A DNA stretch of 19,519 nucleotides from Nitrososphaerota archaeon (GTDB lineage Archaea; Thermoproteota; Nitrososphaeria; Nitrososphaerales; CADDZS01). Both the position numbers and the translations under genes were made by a program. The stretch covers positions 1 to 19,519 of the forward strand of contig JAPCJV010000002.1 in NCBI GenBank assembly GCA_027886785.1, written 5' to 3'. The first letter of the stretch is position 1, and every line of letters begins with the position of its first letter. Positions 1 through 6,474 of this stretch are shown here, piece after piece. The notes under the pieces are model-generated. The model had not been told where the DNA came from. It worked only from the letters and a program-made list of their open reading frames with translations, and ran no database searches.

Positions 1-2
1 TA

Positions 3-215
3 CGAAAAATCACGAACAAAGAAGCCGGACTTTTTATTGCGCAGCAAGGTGTAGTCATTTTGAAAGAAACCAAAAAGCCATTAACAGAGGATATAGCAAC
101 GTTAGACGCACGGCTTTTTGTCCCTATGCATATGATTTCCTATATTGAAACCGAGACGACGCCGTTAACTGGTAATGTCCCCCGTAACGGGGACGAAGGA
201 GTTCTGCTTCAATGA
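3..215 (+). CDS. C-terminal end of an unknown protein (partial at left edge)
   Basis: The frame beginning at base 3 is open for 70 codons and ends in TGA at 213-215, so this is the tail of a gene that starts before the window. I do not recognise the protein; the visible tail is mixed in charge with no Cys motif and no obvious membrane segment. Its stop overlaps the next start in an ATGA junction at 212-215, which suggests translational coupling to the exonuclease gene. Just before the junction there is a perfect 6-bp hairpin (177-182 with 189-194, GTCCCC/GGGGAC, 6-base loop), followed by a GAAGGAG ribosome-binding site that serves the downstream gene. Reality of the frame is supported by its openness and by the junction; function is unknown. 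Confidence 0.6.
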   Translation, partial: RKITNKEAGLFIAQQGVVILKETKKPLTEDIATLDARLFVPMHMISYIETETTPLTGNVPRNGDEGVLLQ

Positions 216-937
216 TTACGCTTGGTCTGGACTTCGAAACAACAGGATTGAATCCTGAGGGCGACCGCGTGCTTGAAGTGGGGGCTGCTTTGTACTCCAC
301 AGGACAGAAAAAAGTTTTAGAATCAGCCGGCTATCTGGTCAAGTCTAGTGTCCCCGTGTCAGAACATGTTACCGCGATTACAGGCATCACACAATCGGCT
401 GTAGATAAATTCGGCTATGAATCTAAAGACGCATTGGAGGCACTCCTGGATTTAGCCGATCAAGCTGACGCGTTTTTGGGTCAAAACGTTGTTCGATTCG
501 ATAAGCGATTCCTAGAGAATTGGGCGCGACGAGAAGGATTAGCGTTCCCCAATAAATTATGGATTGACAGTCGTACGGATTTGCCTGGCACTGAAGGCAA
601 GCACCTGAATTACATGGCCGCTGACGAAGGGTTCCTCAATTTATTTCCACATTCAGCTCTGACAGACGTTTTGACTGTCATTAAGCTGACACAGCGTCAT
701 GATTTCAATAAGATTGTGGAGAGAGCGCAGAGTCCGACGGTTGTATTGTTGGGCCATCAAAAACGCGAAGACAACAATTTAGCCAAGGCGCGGAAGTTTA
801 GCTGGAATGGAGACTACCGAGTTTGGTGGAAGACAGTCAAGCAACTGGACGTCGAGGCCGAAGTGGTCGCTGCCAAGTTTGATATCTCGTTCGCGCCGCC
901 AGAGATCCTGATTGAGAAACTCTGGTATGGCAATTAA
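212..937 (+). CDS. DnaQ-like DEDDh 3'-5' exonuclease
   Basis: Predicted 241-residue exonuclease of the DnaQ/RNase T superfamily, which removes nucleotides from DNA 3' ends using two metal ions. Exo I is DFETTG (D7, E9). Exo II is NVVRFDKRF (N92, D97). Exo III has H147-x4-D152 in HSALTD, the DEDDh arrangement. The fold occupies roughly residues 1-165; the remaining 75 residues, with several Trp, are an extension I do not recognise. The start ATG lies in an ATGA overlap with the upstream gene and has GAAGGAG about 10 bases before it. Placed ahead of ssDNA-binding, primase and polymerase genes, it could be a separate proofreading subunit or a recombination or nucleotide-recycling nuclease. The polymerase at 6461 has its own exonuclease domain, so proofreading is not necessarily its job. 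Confidence 0.88.
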   Translation: MITLGLDFETTGLNPEGDRVLEVGAALYSTGQKKVLESAGYLVKSSVPVSEHVTAITGITQSAVDKFGYESKDALEALLDLADQADAFLGQNVVRFDKRFLENWARREGLAFPNKLWIDSRTDLPGTEGKHLNYMAADEGFLNLFPHSALTDVLTVIKLTQRHDFNKIVERAQSPTVVLLGHQKREDNNLAKARKFSWNGDYRVWWKTVKQLDVEAEVVAAKFDISFAPPEILIEKLWYGN

Positions 938-938
938 G

Positions 939-1027
939 TTTGAGACGGTAAAGACGAACATAGCAAGCGTCTAGATAACCAGTGGATGCCTCAGAAATGA
1001 GTCTTGCAAGCCCGGTTCCGTCTCAAA
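939..1027 (+). ncRNA. Candidate structured RNA, first of a tandem pair
   Basis: Bases 939-948 are perfectly complementary to 1018-1027 (10 bp, TTTGAGACGG with CCGTCTCAAA), closing an 89-base element between the exonuclease stop and the next gene. Inside are a 5-bp hairpin (952-956 with 968-972, 11-base loop), a 4-bp helix (977-980 with 1014-1017), and within that helix a 4-bp hairpin (990-993 with 998-1001) capped by a GAAA tetraloop. There is no credible ORF and no U-tract, so it is not a simple terminator. It could be a processed small RNA, a leader element of the 1144 gene, or an inverted-repeat protein-binding site in DNA. Strand is assumed from the flanking genes. The pairing is seen; the RNA nature is inferred. 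Confidence 0.45.
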
Positions 1028-1032
1028 GAAAG

Positions 1033-1114
1033 ATTGGGCGTGGATTAAACCGTAAGATGGTTATATTGCTAGGCCAAGCAAATTAGCCCCGCACGGATGG
1101 CTACCACGCCCAAT
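1033..1114 (+). ncRNA. Candidate structured RNA, tRNA-like cloverleaf, second of a tandem pair
   Basis: Bases 1033-1043 pair perfectly with 1104-1114 (11 bp, ATTGGGCGTGG with CCACGCCCAAT). Three hairpins fill the interior: 1048-1051 with 1059-1062 (4 bp, 7-base loop), 1066-1070 with 1077-1081 (5 bp, 6-base loop) and 1084-1088 with 1099-1103 (5 bp, 10-base loop, where CC/GG can add two pairs). The 4-5-5 bp arms around a closing stem copy the layout of a tRNA cloverleaf, but the closing stem is too long and there is no T-loop consensus, anticodon-type loop or CCA end. It is therefore not annotated as tRNA. It ends 17 bases before the AAAAGGAG ribosome-binding site of the 1144 gene. No folding program or homology search was run. 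Confidence 0.5.
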
Positions 1115-1143
1115 ATAAACTGCAAAAACCAAAAGGAGAATAA

Positions 1144-1779
1144 ATGTTAATCGAGCCAAGAAAGGATTTTGAAAAGCCGGATACCGGTGAATTCAATGGG
1201 ACAATTGTTGACATCGTGGATCTCGGAAAGGTTAAGAGTCAGTACGGCGAGAAGGTTCAGCTTCGCGTTGTTTGGGTGCTAGGCACGCCCGACGGAAGCG
1301 GGAAATACGCCATGGACACTGAAGGCAACCCATTCCGTGTGATGCGTCAAGTCAATGCTTCCATTGATGAGAAGTCTAAGTTGTATGAAATTGCCAAAGG
1401 TGTGCTTGGAACGGCACCACCGATTCCGTTTGATCCCGAAATTCTGTTGGGGCGATCAAACAAGCTGTTCATCGAGAAGGGATCGGATTCGAAGACAGGA
1501 AAGGTGTATGCCAATGTCAAGTTCATTACCTTCCTGCCTGCCGGCCACGTTCCTCCTCCAATTCCGCAGGGCTTCGTTCGCTCCAAGGATCGTCCCGCAA
1601 AGACGTTCATAACGTCCGCAGCACCCGCAGTAGCACCCGCACCCGTTGTAGCTGTGTCACCAAACACAGTAGGCGCAACGCCAGTGCCTCAAGGGATTCA
1701 GGCCAATCCTGCTCCCGTTGTGGCCGCCGCGCCGCAGCCTGTTGTATCAACTGCGAAAACAGCTGATGTAGAATTTTAA
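1144..1779 (+). CDS. Probable phage ssDNA-binding protein (OB-fold-like)
   Basis: 211 residues. Residues 10-135 resemble phage proteins annotated as ssDNA-binding or DUF669-like: a run of beta-strand-forming segments (FNGTIVDIVDLGKVKSQYG, VQLRVVWVL), then FRVMRQV, then a helix ending in IAKGVLG, then LLGRSN. The last 50 residues are low-complexity Ala/Pro/Val and end in acidic-aromatic DVEF, like the flexible tail and tip that let SSB proteins recruit partners. It would coat single-stranded DNA during replication and recombination. A strong AAAAGGAG site precedes the ATG, consistent with high expression. Two structured elements lie just upstream, so its leader may be regulated. The assignment rests on remembered family pattern and on position beside the primase; the exact family is uncertain. 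Confidence 0.55.
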   Translation: MLIEPRKDFEKPDTGEFNGTIVDIVDLGKVKSQYGEKVQLRVVWVLGTPDGSGKYAMDTEGNPFRVMRQVNASIDEKSKLYEIAKGVLGTAPPIPFDPEILLGRSNKLFIEKGSDSKTGKVYANVKFITFLPAGHVPPPIPQGFVRSKDRPAKTFITSAAPAVAPAPVVAVSPNTVGATPVPQGIQANPAPVVAAAPQPVVSTAKTADVEF

Positions 1780-1786
1780 AACGAGA

Positions 1787-1843
1787 TGCCCTTCGGGGCA
1801 GGTGAAAGCCGACTTTACAAGGCTTGACAGCCGGAGAGACGGC
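1787..1843 (+). promoter_or_regulatory. Three-hairpin leader between the SSB-like and primase genes
   Basis: The 84 bases between TAA (1777-1779) and the TTG start at 1864 hold three back-to-back hairpins: 1787-1791 with 1796-1800 around a very stable C(UUCG)G loop; 1806-1810 with 1821-1825 (AAGCC/GGCTT, 10-base loop); and 1830-1833 with 1840-1843 (GCCG/CGGC, 6-base loop). The SD AGGGAGG (1853-1859) follows directly. There is no U-run after the first hairpin, so it is not a classical intrinsic terminator. It may stabilise or process the mRNA, or control primase translation. Confidence 0.4.
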
Positions 1844-1863
1844 ACTAATTTTAGGGAGGCACT

Positions 1864-3945
1864 TTGGGTTTCTATCGAGATCTGGCACTCCCATTAGCTG
1901 AGCGCGGCATACCTACGATTCCTTTGAGGCCGCGTACAAAAATTGCTTTTATTCCTGAATGGGAGACATTAGCTACCACAGATATTGCTCAGATAGAACT
2001 ATGGGACAATCAATATCCCGACGCGAATTGCGCATCCGTGGCCCAAGGTAAGTTAAGGGGAGTGTGGTTTTTTGAAGCAGACTCGCCCTCTGTGTTTCAG
2101 CGTATTAAAAAAGAAACAGGTCAATCCATCCCTCTTACCTACACAGTCAGGTCCTCGCCCGGACGCGGGCACGTGTACTTCAAACAAACCAAGCAGAGTA
2201 TAGAAACGGGCAATATCGCCCAGGGATTTGTGAAAGAAGGGGATTGGTCTGCTAGAATTGACAGACAATACGTGGTAAGCGAAGGCAGCCTCCATCCCAA
2301 AACAGGTTTACCTTACGAAGCACGTTCTCTTGCCCCCATTGTAGAAGCCCCGGACTGGTTTGTTTCTTGGATGATTTCTCAGAAATTAGATAAGAAGAAA
2401 ACTCTAGTCGACTACACTGAAGGTGAAGGCATTATTCCTGAACACTTTCGCAACGATGTCCTGACTTCTTTGGGTGGCGGTTTACGACAGAAAGGATTGA
2501 ACTACGATGAAATCCTACCCATCCTCAATCGGATTAATGCGGAGAGATGCGTTCCAAATCTTCCTGACTCCGAGTTAGAGACAATTTGTGCGTCAGTAAG
2601 CCGTTACGAGCCTGGCAAGCCTGATATCATATTGTTAGGCGGCAAAGTGTTGGTGGACGGTAAAGTTACCAGTGAAGCGCCGATTCCAGATTCATCTCCT
2701 ACAATAACACCCCAGGAGATGGAAGACGTTGTTCCTATCATCCCTCGCTCATACCCCCGTTTTCCCGAATGGGTAATGCGCGGTACTAGCATATATACCG
2801 GTCTTGTCGAGCCTTTTTGTTCTGTGAATTCCAGATATCCTGAGATGATGTTCATGCCTGCGATAGTTTTATTTTTGAATTACATGGGTACAAAAGTTCG
2901 CATCAAGATGAAGGATGACAATCTTAGCATCTTCATGGTATTAATTGGACGAGCCGGTCGCGTAATCAAATCTTCATGTGTACAAGATGCTATCAAGTAT
3001 TTTGAACTCATGGGCTGTGTAGGACATGGAGAACAAGGTGCAAACAATGCCAACGGTCGAGCTCTGGTATTTACGCCAGCTTCTCCTGAAGGGTTAGGCA
3101 AAGAAATGAATCGTCTAAATTGCAAGAATGGAATTCTTTTCTATGATGAACTCTCAACTTTGACAAATAAAGCGAGCATAGAAAGCAGTACTCTTACATC
3201 AGTTCTTCTTACATTATATGAATCCGGTAAATTTCAGAACATCGTCAAGTCAGTGAAAGACAGTTATTCACTTCTGCCCGGTTCATATTGCGCTTCTTTG
3301 ATTGCTTGTTCGACTGACAAGAATTTCGCGCTAAACTGGAGTAAACTGGCTGGCAAGTCCACAGGTCTTAACGACCGATTCTTCTTTTTGCTTCAACCTC
3401 AAGTACTGAAAGATCTCACAGAACATCTCCATGTCCCCATAATGCCAGAAGCCTGCGCGAAAACGCGACAGTTGATTGACAAAGCGATTGAGAAGAAAGT
3501 TTATTGCATTGTGGACACAGCCCCATTGAATATATTTCTGAGAGAGAATCAGAACAATAATCGTGCCTATCATCGCGCCGAGAAATTTGCTTTATATTTT
3601 GCTATCGATCTGGGTTTAGATGAAGTAGACGAGGAGTGTATCGAGCGTGGCTTAGCGTTGGTTGAGTACGAGATGAAGGTCAAGAAGTATGTGCGTGTGT
3701 ATGAAGCGGCCACGAAGGAAGGCGCTTTGCAAATGGAGATTATGCATCATCTAGAAAACTCCGGCGGAATCATGCCTCGGCGAGATCTGGAGCGTAGCGT
3801 GCACCCCGAACGCTACGGTACATCCTTGTGGGAGAAAGTGTATCTAGGCCTTATCAAACAAGGTTGGTGCGAAGAGCAAGGTAAGGGGACGAAGGGAGAC
3901 CCTAAACGATTGATAGCATTGCGTCTGCCAGAAGACGACGATTAA
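1864..3945 (+). CDS. PrimPol-type primase with helicase-like ATPase domain
   Basis: 693-residue multidomain replication protein. Residues 1-160 look like the bifunctional primase/polymerase N-terminal domain: FFEADSP supplies the acidic pair (E71, D73), SSPGRGHVYF supplies H103, and LHPKTGLPYEA is the third conserved patch. Residues 190-250 resemble the primase C-terminal helical domain. Residues 300-510 look like a DUF3987-type P-loop ATPase: a degenerate Walker A (GRAGRVIKSS, 362-371), Walker B ILFYDEL (424-430), a sensor-like ACSTD, and LNDRFF with arginine-finger candidate R505. It would lay down primers and perhaps unwind DNA at the fork. The start is TTG at 1864, chosen because AGGGAGG lies 4-5 bases upstream and the PrimPol domain begins at once. 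The Walker A lacks the usual Gly before Lys, so ATPase activity is uncertain. Confidence 0.8.
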   Translation: MGFYRDLALPLAERGIPTIPLRPRTKIAFIPEWETLATTDIAQIELWDNQYPDANCASVAQGKLRGVWFFEADSPSVFQRIKKETGQSIPLTYTVRSSPGRGHVYFKQTKQSIETGNIAQGFVKEGDWSARIDRQYVVSEGSLHPKTGLPYEARSLAPIVEAPDWFVSWMISQKLDKKKTLVDYTEGEGIIPEHFRNDVLTSLGGGLRQKGLNYDEILPILNRINAERCVPNLPDSELETICASVSRYEPGKPDIILLGGKVLVDGKVTSEAPIPDSSPTITPQEMEDVVPIIPRSYPRFPEWVMRGTSIYTGLVEPFCSVNSRYPEMMFMPAIVLFLNYMGTKVRIKMKDDNLSIFMVLIGRAGRVIKSSCVQDAIKYFELMGCVGHGEQGANNANGRALVFTPASPEGLGKEMNRLNCKNGILFYDELSTLTNKASIESSTLTSVLLTLYESGKFQNIVKSVKDSYSLLPGSYCASLIACSTDKNFALNWSKLAGKSTGLNDRFFFLLQPQVLKDLTEHLHVPIMPEACAKTRQLIDKAIEKKVYCIVDTAPLNIFLRENQNNNRAYHRAEKFALYFAIDLGLDEVDEECIERGLALVEYEMKVKKYVRVYEAATKEGALQMEIMHHLENSGGIMPRRDLERSVHPERYGTSLWEKVYLGLIKQGWCEEQGKGTKGDPKRLIALRLPEDDD

Positions 3946-3961
3946 AAGGAGATAATGAAAA

Positions 3962-4423
3962 ATGGGTGAATTGGATTATCAACAGGGTTTGAAAGATCAA
4001 AAGCGCATCGCTTTGCTGGCTTGCAACTCACTTGGAGCGACGCTTGTAGAGTTTGAATCTGGCGGTCAGGATGCTATAATTGAAATTCCCAACTACGAGC
4101 GTCTTGTTCTGCGTATTCGTCATCGCAGGCAACCATGGGTTGTGCGGAGTCCGTTTCGTTACGGCCTAGAAACTTATTCTGGTATACAGTTTAATCTGTC
4201 AGATTTTTTAGTCTATAAACCTCCTTTTTTAGACATAGTTGAAGATTGTGACAGTGCCATTCGCTGGGCGTTCATCAGCCCAGAGCGTTATGTAACTCTT
4301 TCTAAACAATGCTCTTACGACGACAGGGCCAATATTGACGGTAAGTATCTACCGTTTGTGAATATTCCCCACGCGTGGTATGAGAAAGGTAAAATAACAC
4401 TTGACAAACTTCCTGTTCAGTGA
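3962..4423 (+). CDS. Hypothetical protein, 153 aa
   Basis: I do not recognise this protein. It starts at ATG 3962 with AAAGGAG about 10 bases upstream; the nearer ATG at 3955 reads only four codons before a stop. The N-terminal third (ATLVEFESGGQDAIIEI, then a strand with RIRHR) has a spacing of acidic residues and strands loosely like a small nuclease core, but no complete PD-(D/E)XK motif is present, so I do not assign that function. The middle is rich in aromatic residues. It sits 16 bases after the primase gene in the same direction, and its last codons contain a possible promoter for the next gene. A replication-accessory role is possible only by location. Confidence 0.7.
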   Translation: MGELDYQQGLKDQKRIALLACNSLGATLVEFESGGQDAIIEIPNYERLVLRIRHRRQPWVVRSPFRYGLETYSGIQFNLSDFLVYKPPFLDIVEDCDSAIRWAFISPERYVTLSKQCSYDDRANIDGKYLPFVNIPHAWYEKGKITLDKLPVQ

Positions 4424-4429
4424 TAGATT
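4401..4429 (+). promoter_or_regulatory. Possible sigma70-type promoter
   Basis: A consensus -35 box TTGACA (4401-4406) is followed after exactly 17 bases by TAGATT (4424-4429, four of six matches to TATAAT). It lies in the last codons of the 3962 gene. Transcription would begin near 4436, right before the SD (GGAGG, 4437-4441) of the gene starting at 4450, giving a very short leader. Confidence 0.4.
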
Positions 4430-4449
4430 TATACTTGGAGGCAGGAAAA

Positions 4450-5085
4450 ATGCTCAAGAGTGAGATTACTTTAAATCAAGAAGTCAGGGTTCGCGGGAAA
4501 GGTGCGGCAATAGTAGTGGATCTGTGCTCTCAATACAAGCATTACGTAAAGCTTTTGTTTAGTGACGGCAAAGAGGAATTGGCGGATGTACAAGATATTA
4601 AAACACTTCCGCCGCCGCAGCAGAAAAAACCCAGAATGTTCTTTAATCCTGATCCTGTGCAAATGTATGCGTATATGGGGTTTGCAGCATCTGATCCTGA
4701 GTTTTGGCTTCCTACTTCTACGACAAAAGAGTTATATCAAGAGACGTGGGAGGAACTAGAAGAGGCTTTGAAAGAATCGCCTAAGGGTGTTACAATTGCT
4801 GAGAAACGAGTAGGCAATGCTTTTGATATGGTGGGTACGAAGCCGCCATGCGATGTGGATAATTTGGGGCGAGCTTTAGGTGTAAAATTCCATCCTTTTT
4901 TCAGTAATGAGAAGAGTGGGCTAGTTCTTCTTCACGGCGCAAGGAAAGCATGGTTTTTTCATTTTCTCCGTCACGGTTTTAAAGATGGGAGAGGCCCTCG
5001 TGATATTCAAATCATTCGTTCTACAGTACCCGTAGAATATCAATCTGCCTTTGATGCGGGCGCTAAAGGAGAATTTTCTCTTTGA
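4450..5085 (+). CDS. Hypothetical protein, 211 aa
   Basis: I chose ATG 4450 because GGAGG lies 8 bases upstream. A GTG at 4420 would add ten residues and overlap the previous stop, but it has no ribosome-binding site. The first 55 residues form a small strand-rich segment (VRVRGKGAAIVVDLC, YVKLLFSDGKEE) that could be an SH3/Tudor-like barrel, followed by a Pro-Gln linker (LPPPQQKKP). The remaining 150 residues are mixed helix and strand with many aromatic residues, and I do not recognise them. Its stop overlaps the TTG start of the methyltransferase by four bases (TTGA, 5082-5085), so the two are probably translated together. A role with the methyltransferase is inference only. Confidence 0.65.
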   Translation: MLKSEITLNQEVRVRGKGAAIVVDLCSQYKHYVKLLFSDGKEELADVQDIKTLPPPQQKKPRMFFNPDPVQMYAYMGFAASDPEFWLPTSTTKELYQETWEELEEALKESPKGVTIAEKRVGNAFDMVGTKPPCDVDNLGRALGVKFHPFFSNEKSGLVLLHGARKAWFFHFLRHGFKDGRGPRDIQIIRSTVPVEYQSAFDAGAKGEFSL

Positions 5086-6023
5086 TTATATACGGTTCCG
5101 TTTGTAGTGGTATAGAGGCGGCAACTGTCGCTTGGGAACCGCTGGGTTGGAAACCAGCATGGTTTTCAGAAAAAGATCCATTCTGTAAAGCAGTTTTGAA
5201 GTATCATTACGGTCTTAAAGGAGATATTCTTCAAAACATTCCTGACCTAGGAGATATGACTGAAATTTATGATAAAAAAGAATTCAAAGAAAGAGAAATC
5301 AATCTCCTCGTCGGAGGAACTCCCTGTCAAGATTTCTCCCTCGCAGGTGACAGACGAGGCTTTGATGGAACTGGCGGCAACCTTGCCTTGGAATTTCTCA
5401 AAGTCCTCCACATCAAAAAACCTACCTGGTTTGTTTGGGAAAATGTGCCTGGACTCCTGTCTCTTAATCAAGGGCGGAATTTTGCATTCATCCGGTGGCA
5501 GCTTAGACAACTTGGATACGGATATGCCACAAGAATCTTGGATGCCGCCTACTGGGGAGATACCCCCCGAGAAAGAGTTTTCGTGGTTGGGTGTCTGGGA
5601 AACACAATCTATCCCCAACGAGTTCTTAATGAGACCGCTCCATGCTATAACAAGCTTACGAGAGGTGATAATGCGGAGGGGCGCGTACCTACTCTCATCT
5701 TCAGAAATGCGGGAAATCAAAACGCCAGAGGAGTTATGGCCCTTGTTGGTTCAGTTGTGTCGTCAAGCGGACAGACCAGACCGTATGGTTTTGAGCAAGG
5801 ACGGGGACTTGATGCCGCCTGGGGAATCCAACGAGAAACTCCTAGAACTGAAGAAGCTAGGATGGGATTCCCTAAAGATTACACAGTACTTGATTCAGGA
5901 GATAACAAGAAATCATTCAATCGTCAAGGACAAGCTCTTGGGAACAGCATGGCAGTCTCAGTTATGCGAGCAATTGGAAAAAGAATCCAGCAAATTTCAA
6001 AAGGAGAAAAAAATGTCAATTAA
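5082..6023 (+). CDS. DNA (cytosine-5-) methyltransferase
   Basis: 313-residue C5-cytosine methyltransferase, which transfers a methyl group from S-adenosylmethionine to cytosine in a specific DNA sequence. Motif I is GSVCSGIEAA (5-14). Motif IV, GTPCQDFS (79-86), carries the catalytic Cys82. Motif VI is WENV (119-122), motif VIII is RERVFVVG (163-170), and motif X is QALGNSMAVSVMRAIG (near 284-299). The target-recognition region between 175 and 255 is short. The start is TTG at 5082, with AAAGGAG about 10 bases upstream and an immediate match to the family N-terminus. No cognate restriction enzyme is visible, so it is probably an orphan phage enzyme protecting against host restriction or marking DNA. 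Most of it is overlapped by another long open frame (5269-6267). Confidence 0.92.
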   Translation: MIIYGSVCSGIEAATVAWEPLGWKPAWFSEKDPFCKAVLKYHYGLKGDILQNIPDLGDMTEIYDKKEFKEREINLLVGGTPCQDFSLAGDRRGFDGTGGNLALEFLKVLHIKKPTWFVWENVPGLLSLNQGRNFAFIRWQLRQLGYGYATRILDAAYWGDTPRERVFVVGCLGNTIYPQRVLNETAPCYNKLTRGDNAEGRVPTLIFRNAGNQNARGVMALVGSVVSSSGQTRPYGFEQGRGLDAAWGIQRETPRTEEARMGFPKDYTVLDSGDNKKSFNRQGQALGNSMAVSVMRAIGKRIQQISKGEKNVN

Positions 6024-6267
6024 ATGTATAGAACCAGATTGTAACAATATGACAAAAAAATGGTCAGATGGGAATTACAGATGTAGAGTGCATCGCGGGA
6101 ATAGAGAGGGGATATCCACATCTACATCTGCGCCCACGCTTGTATCTGCACCTACACTCGCGTCAACGCCTGCATCTACCTCTCGTCGCCAATCATTAGC
6201 AATGGAGATTGATCAATTAGAAGTTCTCATAGAAAATAAAAAACAAGAATTGAGAGAACTTCTTTAA
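5269..6267 (+). CDS. Candidate overprinted gene inside the methyltransferase (+1 frame)
   Basis: The +1 frame relative to the methyltransferase is open from ATG 5269 through 6267, with about 250 codons lying inside the methyltransferase gene. The product is not random-looking: residues 50-165 (with WMPPTGEIPP, FSWLGVWETQ, SIPNEFLM, REVIMRRG, TPEELWPLL) follow the pattern I remember for small phage and prophage ORFs that accompany cytosine methyltransferases (Ser/Leu-rich, LET-x-VPxxFxL, then a helix with R-x-x-RG). Both frames therefore look conserved across the same DNA. The frame runs on without a stop into the small protein at 6013, which has its own SD. A spaced AGGAG lies 15 bases before ATG 5269, so the true start, and whether the long form is made, are unclear. 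Confidence 0.42.
   Translation: MIKKNSKKEKSISSSEELPVKISPSQVTDEALMELAATLPWNFSKSSTSKNLPGLFGKMCLDSCLLIKGGILHSSGGSLDNLDTDMPQESWMPPTGEIPPEKEFSWLGVWETQSIPNEFLMRPLHAITSLREVIMRRGAYLLSSSEMREIKTPEELWPLLVQLCRQADRPDRMVLSKDGDLMPPGESNEKLLELKKLGWDSLKITQYLIQEITRNHSIVKDKLLGTAWQSQLCEQLEKESSKFQKEKKMSIKCIEPDCNNMTKKWSDGNYRCRVHRGNREGISTSTSAPTLVSAPTLASTPASTSRRQSLAMEIDQLEVLIENKKQELRELL
6013..6267 (+). CDS. Small Cys/His zinc-finger-like protein, 84 aa
   Basis: Starts at ATG 6013 with a strong AAAAGGAG 6 bases upstream, overlapping the end of the methyltransferase by 11 bases. Residues 1-32 contain four metal-ligand candidates in the spacing C5-x4-C10...C22-x2-H25 (IKCIEPDCNNM, YRCRVHRG), suggesting a small zinc-binding module. 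The centre is a Ser/Thr/Ala/Pro-rich linker with tandem SAPTL/STP-type repeats, and the last 30 residues look like an amphipathic coiled coil (MEIDQLEVLIENKKQELREL). It may bind nucleic acid and oligomerise. It shares its frame with the overprinted ORF starting at 5269, so it might also be the C-terminal part of that longer protein. Confidence 0.6.
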   Translation: MSIKCIEPDCNNMTKKWSDGNYRCRVHRGNREGISTSTSAPTLVSAPTLASTPASTSRRQSLAMEIDQLEVLIENKKQELRELL

Positions 6268-6276
6268 ACTGCAAAA

Positions 6277-6474
6277 ATGAAACAGTATAAAAGACATTTA
6301 CGTCGCCCAAACGATAGAAATACTTATTGCGGCATCAATGTTCGTTATGAAGATGAGTGTCGTAGTACTTCTATGTTTAACGGTCCTGGGGACGCTAAAA
6401 ATTTAGCTAATACAAATTGTAAAAAATGTATAGCTTTTTCCTTGTTAGATTTTCCCAAATATGCTTTACACTGA
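6277..6474 (+). CDS. Small putative zinc-binding protein, 65 aa
   Basis: 65 residues. A basic N-terminus (HLRRPNDRNTYCG) is followed by Cys residues and a final NCKKC, a pattern common in short phage proteins with one or two CxxC-like knuckles. It starts 10 bases after the preceding stop; there is no clear SD, so the start is uncertain. Its end overlaps the DNA polymerase start by 14 bases. The polymerase ATG also lacks an SD, so reading through this small gene probably delivers ribosomes to the polymerase gene. I cannot assign a specific function. Confidence 0.5.
   Translation: MKQYKRHLRRPNDRNTYCGINVRYEDECRSTSMFNGPGDAKNLANTNCKKCIAFSLLDFPKYALH

Noticed and set aside
1355..1612. Second + strand frame inside the SSB-like gene.
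   Set aside because: No SD and no recognisable protein pattern, unlike the overlap in the methyltransferase.
1787..1800. C(UUCG)G hairpin as a Rho-independent terminator.
   Set aside because: It is followed by GGTGAAAG rather than a run of T.
1824..1851. TTGACA at 1824-1829 with TAATTT 16 bases later, as a primase promoter.
   Set aside because: The -10 match is only three of six and the start point would fall inside the SD; the -35 also lies within a hairpin stem.
1116..6277. A 13-base repeat (TAAACTGCAAAAA) at 1116-1128 and 6265-6277, each near a start codon.
   Set aside because: In 19.5 kb about three repeated 13-mers are expected by chance, and no longer flanking similarity is seen.
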